A stretch of DNA of 64,000 nucleotides from Anaerolineales bacterium UBA6055 (GTDB lineage Bacteria; Chloroflexota; Anaerolineae; Aggregatilineales; Phototrophicaceae), in assembly GCA_002428985.1 (NCBI GenBank), contig DIYL01000040.1, positions 1-64,000 of the forward strand. The letters are read 5' to 3'. How positions within the stretch are numbered: position 1 is the first letter of the stretch; each line of letters opens with the position of its first letter. The position numbers and the translations under genes are program-made. Positions 52,991 through 62,900 of this stretch are shown here, piece after piece. The notes beneath the pieces are model-generated. The model had not been told where the DNA came from. It made no database searches and saw only the letters and a list, made by a program, of their open reading frames with translations.

Positions 52991-53869
52991 ATGCCACTTC
53001 AAGGCAATATTCGAGATTTTAGTACTACACAATTGTTGAACCTAGTCAACTTATCTAAGCGGTCGGGGATGCTCACAATTTTTGAGAGTGTGCCAACTGG
53101 CGAAAAAGATGCGATGGACAACCCAAAGATGAAACCTGGTGCAGAACGCGCAAAAGTTGCGTTCAATAAAGGGAAGTTGATCTTTGCGGAATTATCCGAC
53201 CAAGATAATGGTCTGGTCGCTGTCTTGAACAAAGCGGGTAAGTTGACGGATAAGCAGGCGAACGCTCTTAAGGCGCGTGCCCAAAATACAAGTGACAAAG
53301 CCCTCGCCATGCGTTTGATTGGCGCTAAGTATGTCACCCAGAATGATATTGTTGCTTGCATCAAACAAAATATTCTTGATGTAATCTACAATTTGATGAC
53401 ATGGAGCGAAGGACCGTTCCGTTTTGATGATGACATACAACCGGACAAGCAAAATATCCTTGTGCCGATTGATCTTGAAAATGTCATTATTGAAGGGGCG
53501 CGTCGAATCAAGGAAGTTGAACAACTTAAATCCCACATTGAAAACCTTGACGTATCCTTGAAATTCCCTGAGAATCCAAAAGAGAAATTCAAAGGTGTCC
53601 ATCTTAGTGTTGAAGAATGGAAAGTGGTCTCTTACGTCAGCCCGAAGAATACCATTCGTCAAATTGCCAAAGCTAACAATATGTCTGAGATGGAAATACG
53701 GCGTGTAGTTTATGGTCTAGAACAAGCAGGCTTAGTGGTTGTTGTTAAACCACGTGGTACAGGTGCAGCCGCTGCAAAACGATCTGGCTCTAGACGATCG
53801 AAGAAAGCACCACCAGTAGCCGATAAGAAAGTTGTGAACAAGCTGATTGAAAAGCTGAAATCACTCTAA
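52991..53869 (+). CDS. DUF4388-domain protein
   Basis: 292 residues. An N-terminal DUF4388 domain (MPLQGNIRDFSTTQLLNLV to WSEGPFRFDDD, ~1-150) contains a characteristic GMLTIFE hairpin. A second winged-helix-like region (~200-255, NTIRQIAKANNMSEMEIRRV) follows, then a Lys/Arg/Ala-rich tail. DUF4388 domains occur in the N-terminal part of PatA-type regulators and next to small GTPases and their roadblock partners. It lies 64 bases upstream of a stand-alone small GTPase, so the pair probably works together in polarity or surface signalling. A strong promoter precedes it. Confidence 0.88.
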   Translation: MPLQGNIRDFSTTQLLNLVNLSKRSGMLTIFESVPTGEKDAMDNPKMKPGAERAKVAFNKGKLIFAELSDQDNGLVAVLNKAGKLTDKQANALKARAQNTSDKALAMRLIGAKYVTQNDIVACIKQNILDVIYNLMTWSEGPFRFDDDIQPDKQNILVPIDLENVIIEGARRIKEVEQLKSHIENLDVSLKFPENPKEKFKGVHLSVEEWKVVSYVSPKNTIRQIAKANNMSEMEIRRVVYGLEQAGLVVVVKPRGTGAAAAKRSGSRRSKKAPPVADKKVVNKLIEKLKSL

Positions 53870-53933
53870 TGATGAGTGCGATACGCTTTTACGAACTTAT
53901 TTCTGAATATCATTACGAGAAGAGCGGGGTATT

Positions 53934-54467
53934 ATGCAGACAGTAAAGATGGTTGTTACGGGACCATTTAGCTCCGGTAAAACCGAATTTATCAAATCCA
54001 TCAGTGAAATTGATGTGGTCTCGACTGACAGCAAAATTACGTCAGAAAATGAACGGGAACAAAAAGAAAACACCACGGTTGCGATGGACTTTGGTCGTAT
54101 TACAGTTGACGAAGATCTCGTGCTGTATCTGTTTGGTACACCCGGACAACGTCGTTTCGACTTTATGTGGGAAATTCTTGCCGAAGGTATGCTTGGATTC
54201 ATCGTTATGGTGGATAGTGCTAAACCAGAAACCTTCCGTGAAGCCCGTAGTATTTTAGAGACTTTCCGTGCGTATGCACCAACACCATATGTTGTTGCTG
54301 CCAACAAACAAGATCATCCCGACGCATGGGAACCAGAAGACCTTCGTATTGCGCTTAGCATTGAAGAAGGCATCAAACTGTTGCCCTGTGTTGCGAAAGA
54401 ACGCGACAGTGTACGCAATGTTCTACTTGAACTGTTGTACACCATTCTCGAAGAGATGGAAGGCTAG
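53934..54467 (+). CDS. Small GTPase of the bacterial Ras-like (COG2229) group
   Basis: 177 residues. G1 GPFSSGKT (10-17), switch-2/G3 GTPGQ (68-72) and G4 NKQD (124-127) are intact, and the C-terminal helix is short. This is the pattern of prokaryotic Ras-like GTPases found next to DUF4388 and roadblock proteins, distinct from MglA but comparable. It would cycle between GTP and GDP forms and bind a partner on the membrane or cytoskeleton. No roadblock (GAP-like) gene is adjacent; the DUF4388 protein may substitute or lie elsewhere. Confidence 0.92.
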   Translation: MQTVKMVVTGPFSSGKTEFIKSISEIDVVSTDSKITSENEREQKENTTVAMDFGRITVDEDLVLYLFGTPGQRRFDFMWEILAEGMLGFIVMVDSAKPETFREARSILETFRAYAPTPYVVAANKQDHPDAWEPEDLRIALSIEEGIKLLPCVAKERDSVRNVLLELLYTILEEMEG

Positions 54468-54511
54468 TCAGTTTTCTATTGGTTAATTCAATTGGATAAG
54501 AGGTTGCACCT

Positions 54512-55303
54512 GTGGCAACAATGGTGACAGATCAGGGCATCGTCCATTATGAAGTGTTGGGTCGAGGTCGCCCTGTTATTTTATTACATGGATGGCTAGG
54601 GTCGTGGGCATTATGGCGCGACACGATGGAAGACTTGAGCAAGGATTTCCGCACCTATTCGCTTGATTTCTTTGGGTTTGGTGAGTCGCTTGACCGTACC
54701 TCAGATTTCTCTGTGGGGAATTTTGTGCAGTTGGTCAACCAATTTATGGAACGGCTAGGCATTCCTAAAGCTCCTATTGTGGGGCATTCGATGGGCGGGA
54801 CTGTGGCATTAGCGGTAGCCCATCGTTATCCAGAAAAAACAGTTAAAACAATTGTCATTGGCTCTCCGATTGATGGTGAGTCACTCAACTTTTTCCTCAA
54901 ACTGTCTGGTTATAAAGGCATTGCACATACAGTATATAGTATGCCACTTATACTGGATTTGTTCATCATGGGGCTAACACGTTTTGGGTCGCCTCAGGGT
55001 GGTGCTATTCATAGAATGGTGAAGCAAGATGCATCCAAAGTGTCTGCGGATTCATTCTTCGAAAGTATTGGTACATTACGTAAGACTGACTTGCGAGTGG
55101 ACTTACAAGAGGTCAATGTGCCAATTCTTGGGATTTATGGTAAACGCGATATTATCGTCAACCCCGGTCAAGGCAAAATATTGATCGAACATGCACCGAA
55201 TAGCCGTGAAGAGTGGTTCGAAAACTCAGGACACTTCCCGATGATGGATGAACCAAAACGCTTCCATGAGACACTTCGCGATTTCCTCAATAATGGAAAA
55301 TAG
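54512..55303 (+). CDS. Alpha/beta hydrolase with intact triad
   Basis: 263 residues, GTG start with AAGAGG eight bases upstream. Oxyanion region LLHGWLGSWALW (~26), nucleophile GHSMGG with Ser93, acid region LGIYGKRDIIV (~208) and catalytic His in NSGHFPMMDEP (~246). Cytoplasmic, with a small cap region. It is a close paralogue of the protein at 58503-59528, sharing the N-terminal VHYEVLGRGRPV pattern, where the corresponding residue 93 is Gly. It lies 44 bases after the GTPase gene in the same operon; the substrate is unknown. Confidence 0.9.
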   Translation: MATMVTDQGIVHYEVLGRGRPVILLHGWLGSWALWRDTMEDLSKDFRTYSLDFFGFGESLDRTSDFSVGNFVQLVNQFMERLGIPKAPIVGHSMGGTVALAVAHRYPEKTVKTIVIGSPIDGESLNFFLKLSGYKGIAHTVYSMPLILDLFIMGLTRFGSPQGGAIHRMVKQDASKVSADSFFESIGTLRKTDLRVDLQEVNVPILGIYGKRDIIVNPGQGKILIEHAPNSREEWFENSGHFPMMDEPKRFHETLRDFLNNGK

Positions 55304-55313
55304 CACAAATTCA

Positions 55314-55342
55314 TTGTTAGTCCGCTACTTCCGAGATATTAT
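55314..55342 (+). promoter_or_regulatory. Internal promoter before the hexapeptide gene
   Basis: TTGTTA (55314-55319), 17 bases, TATTAT (55337-55342), about 42 bases before the ATG. This suggests the hexapeptide-repeat and RidA genes can be transcribed on their own as well as from upstream. Confidence 0.5.
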
Positions 55343-55384
55343 TGATATATAACCCTAGGCAAATTTTATTAAAGGATACAACAG

Positions 55385-56710
55385 ATGTATCGGTATGTTA
55401 TTGAAGATGACCAGCATGTCTTGCCATTCAATGAACGTGCAAGCCTGTTAACGATTGGCTTAAAGCCGCTAAAACTCCACCAAGAAGACATTTTATTAAA
55501 TTACTTTGGCAATGACGTGGTATTGGGTGGTGTATTCGATAAAACCGAACAAATTACGGCAGTACAGGGTGAATCGATCGTCTACCGTGATAATTTGTGG
55601 TTTGACATTGAGTTCTTTACGTATTTTATGGATGTGTCACGCCATACAAAACAGGCCACACAAGCTGCGTTTAGTGCTGATGATAAAGCATTCATGACCT
55701 ATACCTATCCATTATCGACAGATTTTGTTGAGAGTTTTGATAGTGATGGTAACAAAATCTACTTGATGGATTTGTACTATTTCCCTGATGGGTATACTGA
55801 TCAAATCACACCTGTGGTTGTGCCAAGCGATTCACATGAAATTGGCTTTTATAGTGTCCCTGACTTTATGACGATGCAACAAGGTAATCTCACACATTAC
55901 ACCCCGATGCGGTCTGTTGTATCGGTTGAGACATGGGTACATGTGTATTTTGCGAGTATTATTTTCTCCAACTTTGCACGTGCAGGACGGCTTGATCGAG
56001 AAATTAAGACAAGTGTCTTTAAAAACTTAGAATTGCTCTGGAAGGCTGTTTTGGAGCAGAAGCAAATTATGCGGTCATCTGCGAGTGTAGATATCGGTGT
56101 CGGTTGTAGTATCGACCCGTCTGCAATTATCACAGGACCTGCAAAAATTGGAAATAATGTGTCGATTGGTGCGGGGTGCGTTCTTGATAACTGTACAATT
56201 GGCGATAATGTGACGATTGATGCCGGCTGTACCTTGATGATGTCCACAGTTGGAAATAATTGCTTTTTACCATTCCGCGCAGCATTGTACCTCACGCATG
56301 TGATGGAAAATACGATTATTGCACAGAATACCTGTTTGCAGATGTGTGTGATTGGTCGCAGTAGTTTTGTGGGTGCGGGTAACACCTTTACCGACTTTAA
56401 CCTGATCGCACAGAAACCAATCCGAGCAGTTGACCAGAAAAATAACCTACGTGAAGCTGGACAAATTGTTCTAGGCAGTGCTGTCGGGCATAATTGTCGG
56501 GTTGGGTCGGGTATGGTTGTTATGCCTGGACGGATGATTGAATCCGATGTGGTTTTGGTTGCTTCGCCGACACGCCGTGTGATCAGTCGAACGATTACAT
56601 TTGATGAGAGCGATCATCATTTTGTACGGGGTGGTGATGTGCATCAACGGTTCTATCCGCGTCCTGGTGAAGCTGAAAACGACGAAATGGCACTCATTAA
56701 AGATTGGTAA
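55385..56710 (+). CDS. Hexapeptide-repeat (left-handed beta-helix) protein
   Basis: 441 residues. The N-terminal ~230 residues have no recognised domain and are not clearly a nucleotidyltransferase. From ~235 a left-handed parallel beta-helix follows with hexapeptide turns (VDIGVGCSIDPSAI, IGNNVSIGAGCVL, IGDNVTIDAGCTL, VGHNCRVGSGMVV). Such helices form the acyltransferase part of GlmU-, LpxA- and carbonic-anhydrase-like proteins. A catalytic His is not obvious, so sugar acetylation is possible but not shown. Its stop is four bases before the RidA start. Confidence 0.8.
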   Translation: MYRYVIEDDQHVLPFNERASLLTIGLKPLKLHQEDILLNYFGNDVVLGGVFDKTEQITAVQGESIVYRDNLWFDIEFFTYFMDVSRHTKQATQAAFSADDKAFMTYTYPLSTDFVESFDSDGNKIYLMDLYYFPDGYTDQITPVVVPSDSHEIGFYSVPDFMTMQQGNLTHYTPMRSVVSVETWVHVYFASIIFSNFARAGRLDREIKTSVFKNLELLWKAVLEQKQIMRSSASVDIGVGCSIDPSAIITGPAKIGNNVSIGAGCVLDNCTIGDNVTIDAGCTLMMSTVGNNCFLPFRAALYLTHVMENTIIAQNTCLQMCVIGRSSFVGAGNTFTDFNLIAQKPIRAVDQKNNLREAGQIVLGSAVGHNCRVGSGMVVMPGRMIESDVVLVASPTRRVISRTITFDESDHHFVRGGDVHQRFYPRPGEAENDEMALIKDW

Positions 56711-56714
56711 CCCT

Positions 56715-57194
56715 ATGGAAATTGAAACAAAACTACAAGCAATGGGACTTGAACTTCCACCACCGATTAAAGTCCCACCAGATGTGAAGTTGCCCTTCTC
56801 GTTTGTACGGATTCATGATGGATTTGCTTATGCATCTGGTCATGGTCCACAGAATACTGATGGCACTGTTGCAGGACCATTTGGTAAAGTTGGGCAAGAT
56901 GTCACAGTTGTGCAAGGTTATGAATCTGCAAAATTGGTTGCGCTGTCGATGTTGGGTAGCCTCAAGCGCGAGCTAGGGGATTTAGATCGAATTGTTGCAT
57001 GGACGCGTGTCTTTGGCATGGTGAACTGTGCACCGGATTTCACCAAACAACCCGCTGTTATCAACGGTTTTTCGGATTTAATTCTTGAGCTTTATGGCGA
57101 TGAACAAGGCGCACATGCACGGTCGGCAGTTGGCATGTCATCATTGCCGTTCAATATCCCCGTTGAAATTGAAGCGACTGTTGCGATTTTGTAA
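56715..57194 (+). CDS. RidA/YjgF-family protein
   Basis: 159 residues from the ATG at 56715, four bases after the previous stop. The frame opens earlier (56601) but that overlaps the upstream gene. The family pattern is clear: FAYASGHGPQNTDGTVAG near the N-terminus, then GFSDLILELYG and the C-terminal ARSAVGMSSLPFNIPVEIEA with the Arg that binds carboxylates in RidA. Members hydrolyse reactive enamines from amino-acid metabolism or bind small ligands. It is probably co-translated with the hexapeptide-repeat protein. Confidence 0.88.
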   Translation: MEIETKLQAMGLELPPPIKVPPDVKLPFSFVRIHDGFAYASGHGPQNTDGTVAGPFGKVGQDVTVVQGYESAKLVALSMLGSLKRELGDLDRIVAWTRVFGMVNCAPDFTKQPAVINGFSDLILELYGDEQGAHARSAVGMSSLPFNIPVEIEATVAIL

Positions 57195-57196
57195 AG

Positions 57197-57225
57197 TTTT
57201 ACCATGGAGACACAGAGAGGTAAAA
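57197..57225. other. Short inverted repeat after the RidA gene
   Basis: TTTTACC (57197-57203) and GGTAAAA (57219-57225) flank ATGGAGACACAGAGA. The loop resembles the 'ACAGAGACACAGAG' repeats found in many genomes, but no T-run follows, so it is not a terminator. The remaining gap to 57369 is AT-rich and I see no gene in it. Confidence 0.3.
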
Positions 57226-57369
57226 GCAAGTTGACGACAACATATGAGATTTGTATGTTGATCACAGGTGAGTTAATGACTTACGATGAACAAGATAGTG
57301 GATTAAGAAATTGTGTCGAGCATTTCTGTCGGTAGCTTTATAAGTTTCTTGGCGTTATTTGTCTTATTA

Positions 57370-57840
57370 TCAGATTATCTCATCAAAAGGTGCTTGTTTT
57401 GCCATGACTAACTCTCGTATAGTTTCGACAGCTGATAGGGCTTGCTGTTGCTCATCTTCTGATAAGTTGAGCGCTTCGAATTCATCTTCATCAAGCAGGA
57501 TGGTGCGTCCATCAGGATATACAAACACATCTAAAGCGAGGTCATCGGCGGCGACTTGAGTTGTTTCGATAATTGCAGGGCGTGTGATGTTGCAATACCA
57601 GCCTTTGAGCTGTTGGCTATCGACATCTTGCACGCGAAACACATTATACCAACGATCACTATAAAACCATTCTGTAAACAAATCCCCCTGACGCAAGTTA
57701 ATATACCCTAAGTCACGATCTGAAAATTGAAAAATTGCATCGATACAGACAAAATTATCGCCTTGCTCGCGGATTGTGCCATTATATGATAATTCGGGAT
57801 TACTATCGGCATCATTTTTTATAATTGTGTAATCAGGCAT
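57370..57840 (-). CDS. DUF402 (FomD/Ntdp-like) protein
   Basis: 156 residues with the DUF402 blocks YINLRQGDLFTEWFYSDRWY, LKGWYCNITRPA and DLALDVFVYPDGRTILLDEDEF. Characterised relatives are metal-dependent nucleoside di/tri-phosphate or cytidylyl-phosphonate hydrolases (FomD, Ntdp); the Asp/Glu residues of the last block are the likely metal ligands. Its start overlaps the thiamine pyrophosphokinase stop as TAATG, so the two are coupled. There is no obvious link to thiamine chemistry beyond nucleotide hydrolysis. Confidence 0.85.
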   Translation of the reverse strand: MPDYTIIKNDADSNPELSYNGTIREQGDNFVCIDAIFQFSDRDLGYINLRQGDLFTEWFYSDRWYNVFRVQDVDSQQLKGWYCNITRPAIIETTQVAADDLALDVFVYPDGRTILLDEDEFEALNLSEDEQQQALSAVETIRELVMAKQAPFDEII

Positions 57841-58490
57841 TACGCTCGCCCTACCGTATGAACCATTAACAGTATACCCTCTGCGATTGAAATTGTGGCT
57901 GTATCGGATTCCATGACATTACTAATTCCCCGTGCAGGGCCCAGTAAAAGCGTTTCACCATTCAGTGGATATTTGAGTTGTTTTGTGACAATCCCAGTGA
58001 CTTGATTGCCAATTGGGATGAGTGAGATTGTATCGTCAATTTGTCCTGTTATCGTGTGTTTACCGTTTTTTAGGATGCGAATGGACTGTTCCGCATCAAC
58101 GACTTCGATATGGGTGTTTTTGAGTTGTGGGAGGGTTAACAGATAGATGTTTGCAAGGGTCTGATCAAAACGTCCGCCTAGTCCACCAATGATATAAATA
58201 TGGCTTGCGCTGTGTTCGATACACCAATGGAACGCTAGTTCAAGGTCAGTTTCGTCTTTTTCGGCTGGATACCGTAAAATAGTTGCCCCTTGCGCCTTGT
58301 ATTTAGCAATCTGTTCTGCGGTTAATGAATCAAGATCGCCAATGATAGTTTGTGGCGTTTGGTGAAATTTTTCGGCATTTAGTGCGCCACCATCAGCGCA
58401 TAAGATATAAGGAGATTGTACATCATTCAAGACACGTTGAACCATCGTGCCATCTTGCGCTTGCCCATTGGCAAACAATACGATTTGCAT
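57840..58490 (-). CDS. thiN: Thiamine pyrophosphokinase
   Basis: 216 residues from the ATG at 58490 (AGG eight bases upstream; a GTG lies six bases before it). Diagnostic motifs: CADGGA (~33), IGDLDSL (~50) and KDETDLELAFHW (~78) for Mg-ATP and thiamine binding, then GGLGGRFDQTLANI (~100). The C-terminal half is a beta-domain with GPARGISNVM. It transfers pyrophosphate from ATP to thiamine, giving the cofactor thiamine diphosphate in the cytoplasm. It is preceded by a 12-base gap from the degenerate hydrolase gene and overlaps the DUF402 gene. Confidence 0.92.
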   Translation of the reverse strand: MQIVLFANGQAQDGTMVQRVLNDVQSPYILCADGGALNAEKFHQTPQTIIGDLDSLTAEQIAKYKAQGATILRYPAEKDETDLELAFHWCIEHSASHIYIIGGLGGRFDQTLANIYLLTLPQLKNTHIEVVDAEQSIRILKNGKHTITGQIDDTISLIPIGNQVTGIVTKQLKYPLNGETLLLGPARGISNVMESDTATISIAEGILLMVHTVGRA

Positions 58491-58502
58491 GGACACTACC
58501 TA

Positions 58503-59528
58503 CTAGCGACTGCGCCGCCGCCAACGTTCTTTGACTTCAATCTGGGTGATTTCAGGTAAGCTAAGAAAATCACCGACTAAGCGCGAGAATGCGTCGTGTT
58601 CTAACATTGGGAAGTGGCGTACACCTTCTAATGGGATCGGGACTAATTTTTGATCGTTCGCCAACGTCAGATATTCCCAGACGGCATCTCCCGGACTTGG
58701 GATGATTGGATCATCATTGCCATGCACAACCACTGCTGGTGGTGTGACTAGACGCAATGTATCAAGCATCGCACCTGCATCAAACTGCGTTGAGCTTACG
58801 GTCAGCACATCAGAGTCGGTTTTGTCAACGTGAACCTTTAGTTTATCGAATGATGTCTCATTTTTCTTGAAACATTTCGCTAGCAATCCGTTGATGCTAT
58901 TGTTGCGAAAGATGTCTTGTAATGGGTTCTTACCACTACTGCGTATGGGAGATGCTGATCCAATTGTATCGTTATTATTTTTTTCGTTGAGCCGTGACAG
59001 GAATTGTTGACGATCGTTACCACCCATTCGGGCTACTGTCTCTTGTTCATGGAAGGAAGATGACTGGGATGAGCGATTTGCAACTGTTTCTTCTTGGCTG
59101 ATTTTTGGTGCATGTAACGGAATGCGCATACCGGCGGGGTTGCGCTTCGTCAGATCACCGGGATCGAAAAGTGGCGCACTGACTGCCATCATACGGGCAA
59201 CACGATCAGGGTTTCGACGTGCAAAATGAATGAGTACCATCGCACCAAAACCATGACCAATAAATGCGGCTTTGGGCAGTCCCATCTGTTGCATGAACTC
59301 ATCAAGTAATTTGACTTGTTCATCAAAGTTATATCGGCTTGGATTTTTAGCTGAATCGCCAAAGCCAAATAAATCCAAAGCATAAACACGATATTTTAGG
59401 TGGATTTGTTGCATCAACGGCACCCAATACTGCCATGCACCAATCCATCCATGTATTAATACAACAGGACGACCACGTCCCAGTACCTCGTAATGTACAA
59501 GGTCTCCACCAATCGTAATGGCACTCAT
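58503..59528 (-). CDS. Alpha/beta hydrolase fold protein lacking the Ser nucleophile
   Basis: 341 residues. The fold start VHYEVLGRGRPVVLIHGW is almost identical to the 54512-55303 protein. The nucleophile elbow reads GHGFGA, so residue 93 is Gly where the paralogue has Ser. The acid (VVVHGNDDPIIPSP) and His (EGVRHFPMLEHD) regions are kept. A Ser/Asn/Gln/Lys-rich insert of about 75 residues (~145-220) replaces part of the cap. It may bind a ligand rather than hydrolyse it, or use a displaced residue. It lies 22 bases after the receiver gene and before thiamine pyrophosphokinase on the same strand. Confidence 0.88.
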   Translation of the reverse strand: MSAITIGGDLVHYEVLGRGRPVVLIHGWIGAWQYWVPLMQQIHLKYRVYALDLFGFGDSAKNPSRYNFDEQVKLLDEFMQQMGLPKAAFIGHGFGAMVLIHFARRNPDRVARMMAVSAPLFDPGDLTKRNPAGMRIPLHAPKISQEETVANRSSQSSSFHEQETVARMGGNDRQQFLSRLNEKNNNDTIGSASPIRSSGKNPLQDIFRNNSINGLLAKCFKKNETSFDKLKVHVDKTDSDVLTVSSTQFDAGAMLDTLRLVTPPAVVVHGNDDPIIPSPGDAVWEYLTLANDQKLVPIPLEGVRHFPMLEHDAFSRLVGDFLSLPEITQIEVKERWRRRSR

Positions 59529-59550
59529 ACCCGTTATCTTTCGCAGTTCA

Positions 59551-59928
59551 TTAGTTTACGCCAATATCACTTAAAATTTCACCAATTCGCCTTGTTAATT
59601 CGTCTGGTGCGAATGGTTTTAGGATGTAGGCAATTGCGCCGACATCTAACCCTGTGGCAATCTCATCGTCTTGTCCTTTGGCGGACAAAAATACCACAGG
59701 AATATCTTTGACATCATCAATTTGCTTAAGGGCTTCGCATGCTTCGTAACCTGTCATTTTCGGCATACGGACATCCATCATGATTAAGTCAGGTTTGATT
59801 TGCGGTGCTAGTTCGACTGCCTCTGCACCATTTGCTGCCTGTGTAATTTGATGTCCAGCAAATTGTAACGTAAACGCAATAAGTTCTCGAATATCACGTT
59901 CGTCTTCTGCTACTAAAATATTTGCCAT
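59551..59928 (-). CDS. Single-domain response regulator (CheY-like)
   Basis: 125 residues consisting of one receiver domain: acidic pocket AEDE (E8-D9-E10), phospho-acceptor Asp52 in MMDVRMPKMTG, Ser82 in FLSAKG and Lys104 in ILKPF. There is no output domain, so it relays phosphate or acts by binding a partner. It starts one base after the histidine kinase stop (TAA-G-ATG) with GGGG upstream, so the two form a cognate pair. Confidence 0.95.
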   Translation of the reverse strand: MANILVAEDERDIRELIAFTLQFAGHQITQAANGAEAVELAPQIKPDLIMMDVRMPKMTGYEACEALKQIDDVKDIPVVFLSAKGQDDEIATGLDVGAIAYILKPFAPDELTRRIGEILSDIGVN

Positions 59929-59929
59929 C

Positions 59930-62900
59930 TTAATCCCCTGTATCCACCTGTGGAATTTCCATTGTTTCTGTAATGAAGGACGGTTGTTCTACGGGAAGTT
60001 CGACAAAGAATGTCGTTCCCACATTCACCTCTGATTCGAACCAAACAGTGCCACTATGTAGGGTGACAAGTTCTCTAACTAATGATAGACCCAAACCTGT
60101 CCCTGCAATGTCTAGTTCGAGTGCATGGTCGTCATTACGTTCAAAGCGTCGCCATACAGCTTCTCGGAAGTCTTCGGGTATGCCTACACCTGTGTCTGCG
60201 ATAGTGATAAGGACATCACGCCCACCAGATTGGAGTGTAACATCAACGTCAATCTTACCATTGGGGCGGGTGTAATTAAAGGCATTCTCAACAATGTTAT
60301 TGAAAACTTGAATCAATTTCTCACGGTCGGCACGTATTGCTGGGACATTATCTCCAATTGTGACCGACGTTGTCAGATTTTTCTTTGTGTTATTCGCGCG
60401 TCCAGCAATTTTATTAAACTCTGATGGGACGAACTCATTTAAGTCCACCAGTTGCATAGCAAGGCGTTCCAACTGTGAGTCGATTTTTGCAATGTTCAGG
60501 ACATCATTGACGAGTATCGTGAGGCGCTCGACATTTTCTTTGATGATATTTAACATATTTGCCTGCGGGTCGCTCAAGTTACCTGCAGCACCCATCAAGA
60601 GTAGGTCGGTATATCCTTTGATGGGGGTGAGAGGTGTACGGAACTCGTGTGACACATTCGTGATAAATTCACTTTTGATGCGGTCAACTTCGATGTCCCG
60701 GGTAATGTCCCGGAAGACAGACACTGTACCGAGGAATTGGTCGCCAATAAATACAGGTGATAAGTTTGCACTTACAGTAAGCGCACCTAATTCAATTTGC
60801 TCGGAGATAAATTCTCCAGCTTCGATTGGGCTAGGTTGATTACCATCTGTCCAGCGTTCAAGCATCTGTGTCCAGCGCATCGACCCATCACCATACAATA
60901 GGGAAATATCAGAAACCAATTGTCCGCGTACTTGCTGACGTGGTAGTTGTAAGATACGTTCCGCTGCCGAGTTAAATAGGATAATCCGTCCGGTCGCATC
61001 TGCTAGTAACACACCGTCAGCGATGGACTCAAGGATCGCGGTATTTTTCTGAGCTTCTTCTTGTTCTGCTCGTAATAAGCGACCTAGACGTTCGGCTTGA
61101 TCACGGATGAGCTGATAAAGATCCGCACTGTTGATCGCTGATGAGACTTGATTTGCTGCTGCAACGAGAAGTTTTAATTGGGATTCGGTAAATGCAGCGG
61201 TTTCACTACTCAGGAATACCATAACACCCATTGGGTCTTCATTTGTCTCTAGCATAACTGCGAGAGCACTATTCCATTGCGAAGCGTTTGGTAGATTATT
61301 ATCCCAATACGCGACTTCATTGAGGTCATCAACCACAATCACATGATCGTTATGGTCTTCGTTTTGGATCAACCATGAGGCTAATATTTCTGCTGGATGA
61401 GCATCACGCCCGTTGGTATCTTGATAGATCGAATAGGGTGTGAGCGATGCACGACAATAGAGTTTGTCGGTTGCTGGATCGCTCAGTAAGATGACACCGT
61501 CTTCTGCACTAACTGCTTTACTAACCATGCCCAACGCACGACCCAATAGTTGATCCATATCTAATGTACGCATCAACTCGGATGTGATTTGATAGAGTGT
61601 ATCCAGACGATCACGTTCGTTTTCGAGTTCTTCGGTTCGCAATTCAACTTGTTCATTTAACTCGTCAGCAAAGTTCGTGATTTGCTCGAACAAACGTGAA
61701 TTTTGGATGGCTGCACCGAGTTGTGTACTTACGGTTGTAAGAATTCGCTCGTCGTTCACATTGAATGCACGAGTACGATTGGCATCGCGGACAGCCAACG
61801 CACCTAAGACCTCATCACCTGCAATCAATGGAACACCCATATAACTCTTGGCATCGTCTTCACCATTGGTGATGCCCATACTTTTGCGTAGCGAGTCGAT
61901 ACTGAAATAATCTGCACCGAGGCTTAATGGACGACGACGGTTGATGATATACGATATTTCATCGGTGTTGAGTTTGCGGGGTTCACGTGTGATGAGCTCG
62001 CCTTTTGATACGACTAACGGGAAGGTAATCATCTCTTTTTCTTTGTCGTATAGGGCGAGATAAACCTCTTCGGCACCCGTAACCATAGGGACTTGCTCAC
62101 GAACAATGTCAAACATGTCATTCAAATTCAGCGTTGATGAAATCGCTTGACTGAGCGCATTGATTGTTAGTAATTCTTCAAAACGTTCACTGGTTTCTGT
62201 TTGTAGGCGTGCATTTTCAATCGCTACGGCGACCTGTGACCCTAACGCCCGTGCTAGGCGGACTTTTTGCTGTGTAAGCGTGGATTCATCATTGGACACT
62301 TGTTGAAGCTGAATCAAGCCGATAGATGCATCACGAACGACCAATGGAACGAGCATGCGTGCACCGTATTCGCTATCCAAGAGCTCTTTAAGTTCGAGCG
62401 GATACGGAAGGTCTTGTCCCTCAACAATAACGATAACTTCACGACTTTCTAGTGCTTGGAATTTAGCTTCATAATTTTTAAGGTCGTATGTTAAATCAGT
62501 GATTTCATTATCGTATGCTTTACCACTGCTTGAAATCCGTGCTTGAACATCAAGTGAATTATCGACCTCGTCATAAATCATAATCATACACTCATCCATA
62601 TCGAGTGCACTAAACATGAGTTCGGCGACGGTACGGAATACGTCATTCAGATCAAGAGTGAGTGATGTGGCTTGGGCAGCTTCGAGCAATGTACCGAGTT
62701 CGTTGGTACGTTCAAAGGTTTGTTCGAATAACTCTGCATTTGCCAGTGCAATCGCGACCTGACTCGCAAAGGCAAACGCAACATGCTGTTCAGAGCGGGT
62801 GATATACAAATCATGTTCATGTTTGACGAGAATCAGCATCCCGACAACATGCCCTTGATTTACGAGTGGCACACCAAGCCAACTTTTAGCTTGCTCTTCG

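Noticed and set aside
57197..57225. Intrinsic terminator after the RidA gene
   Set aside because: The seven-base inverted repeat has a 15-base loop and no T-run.
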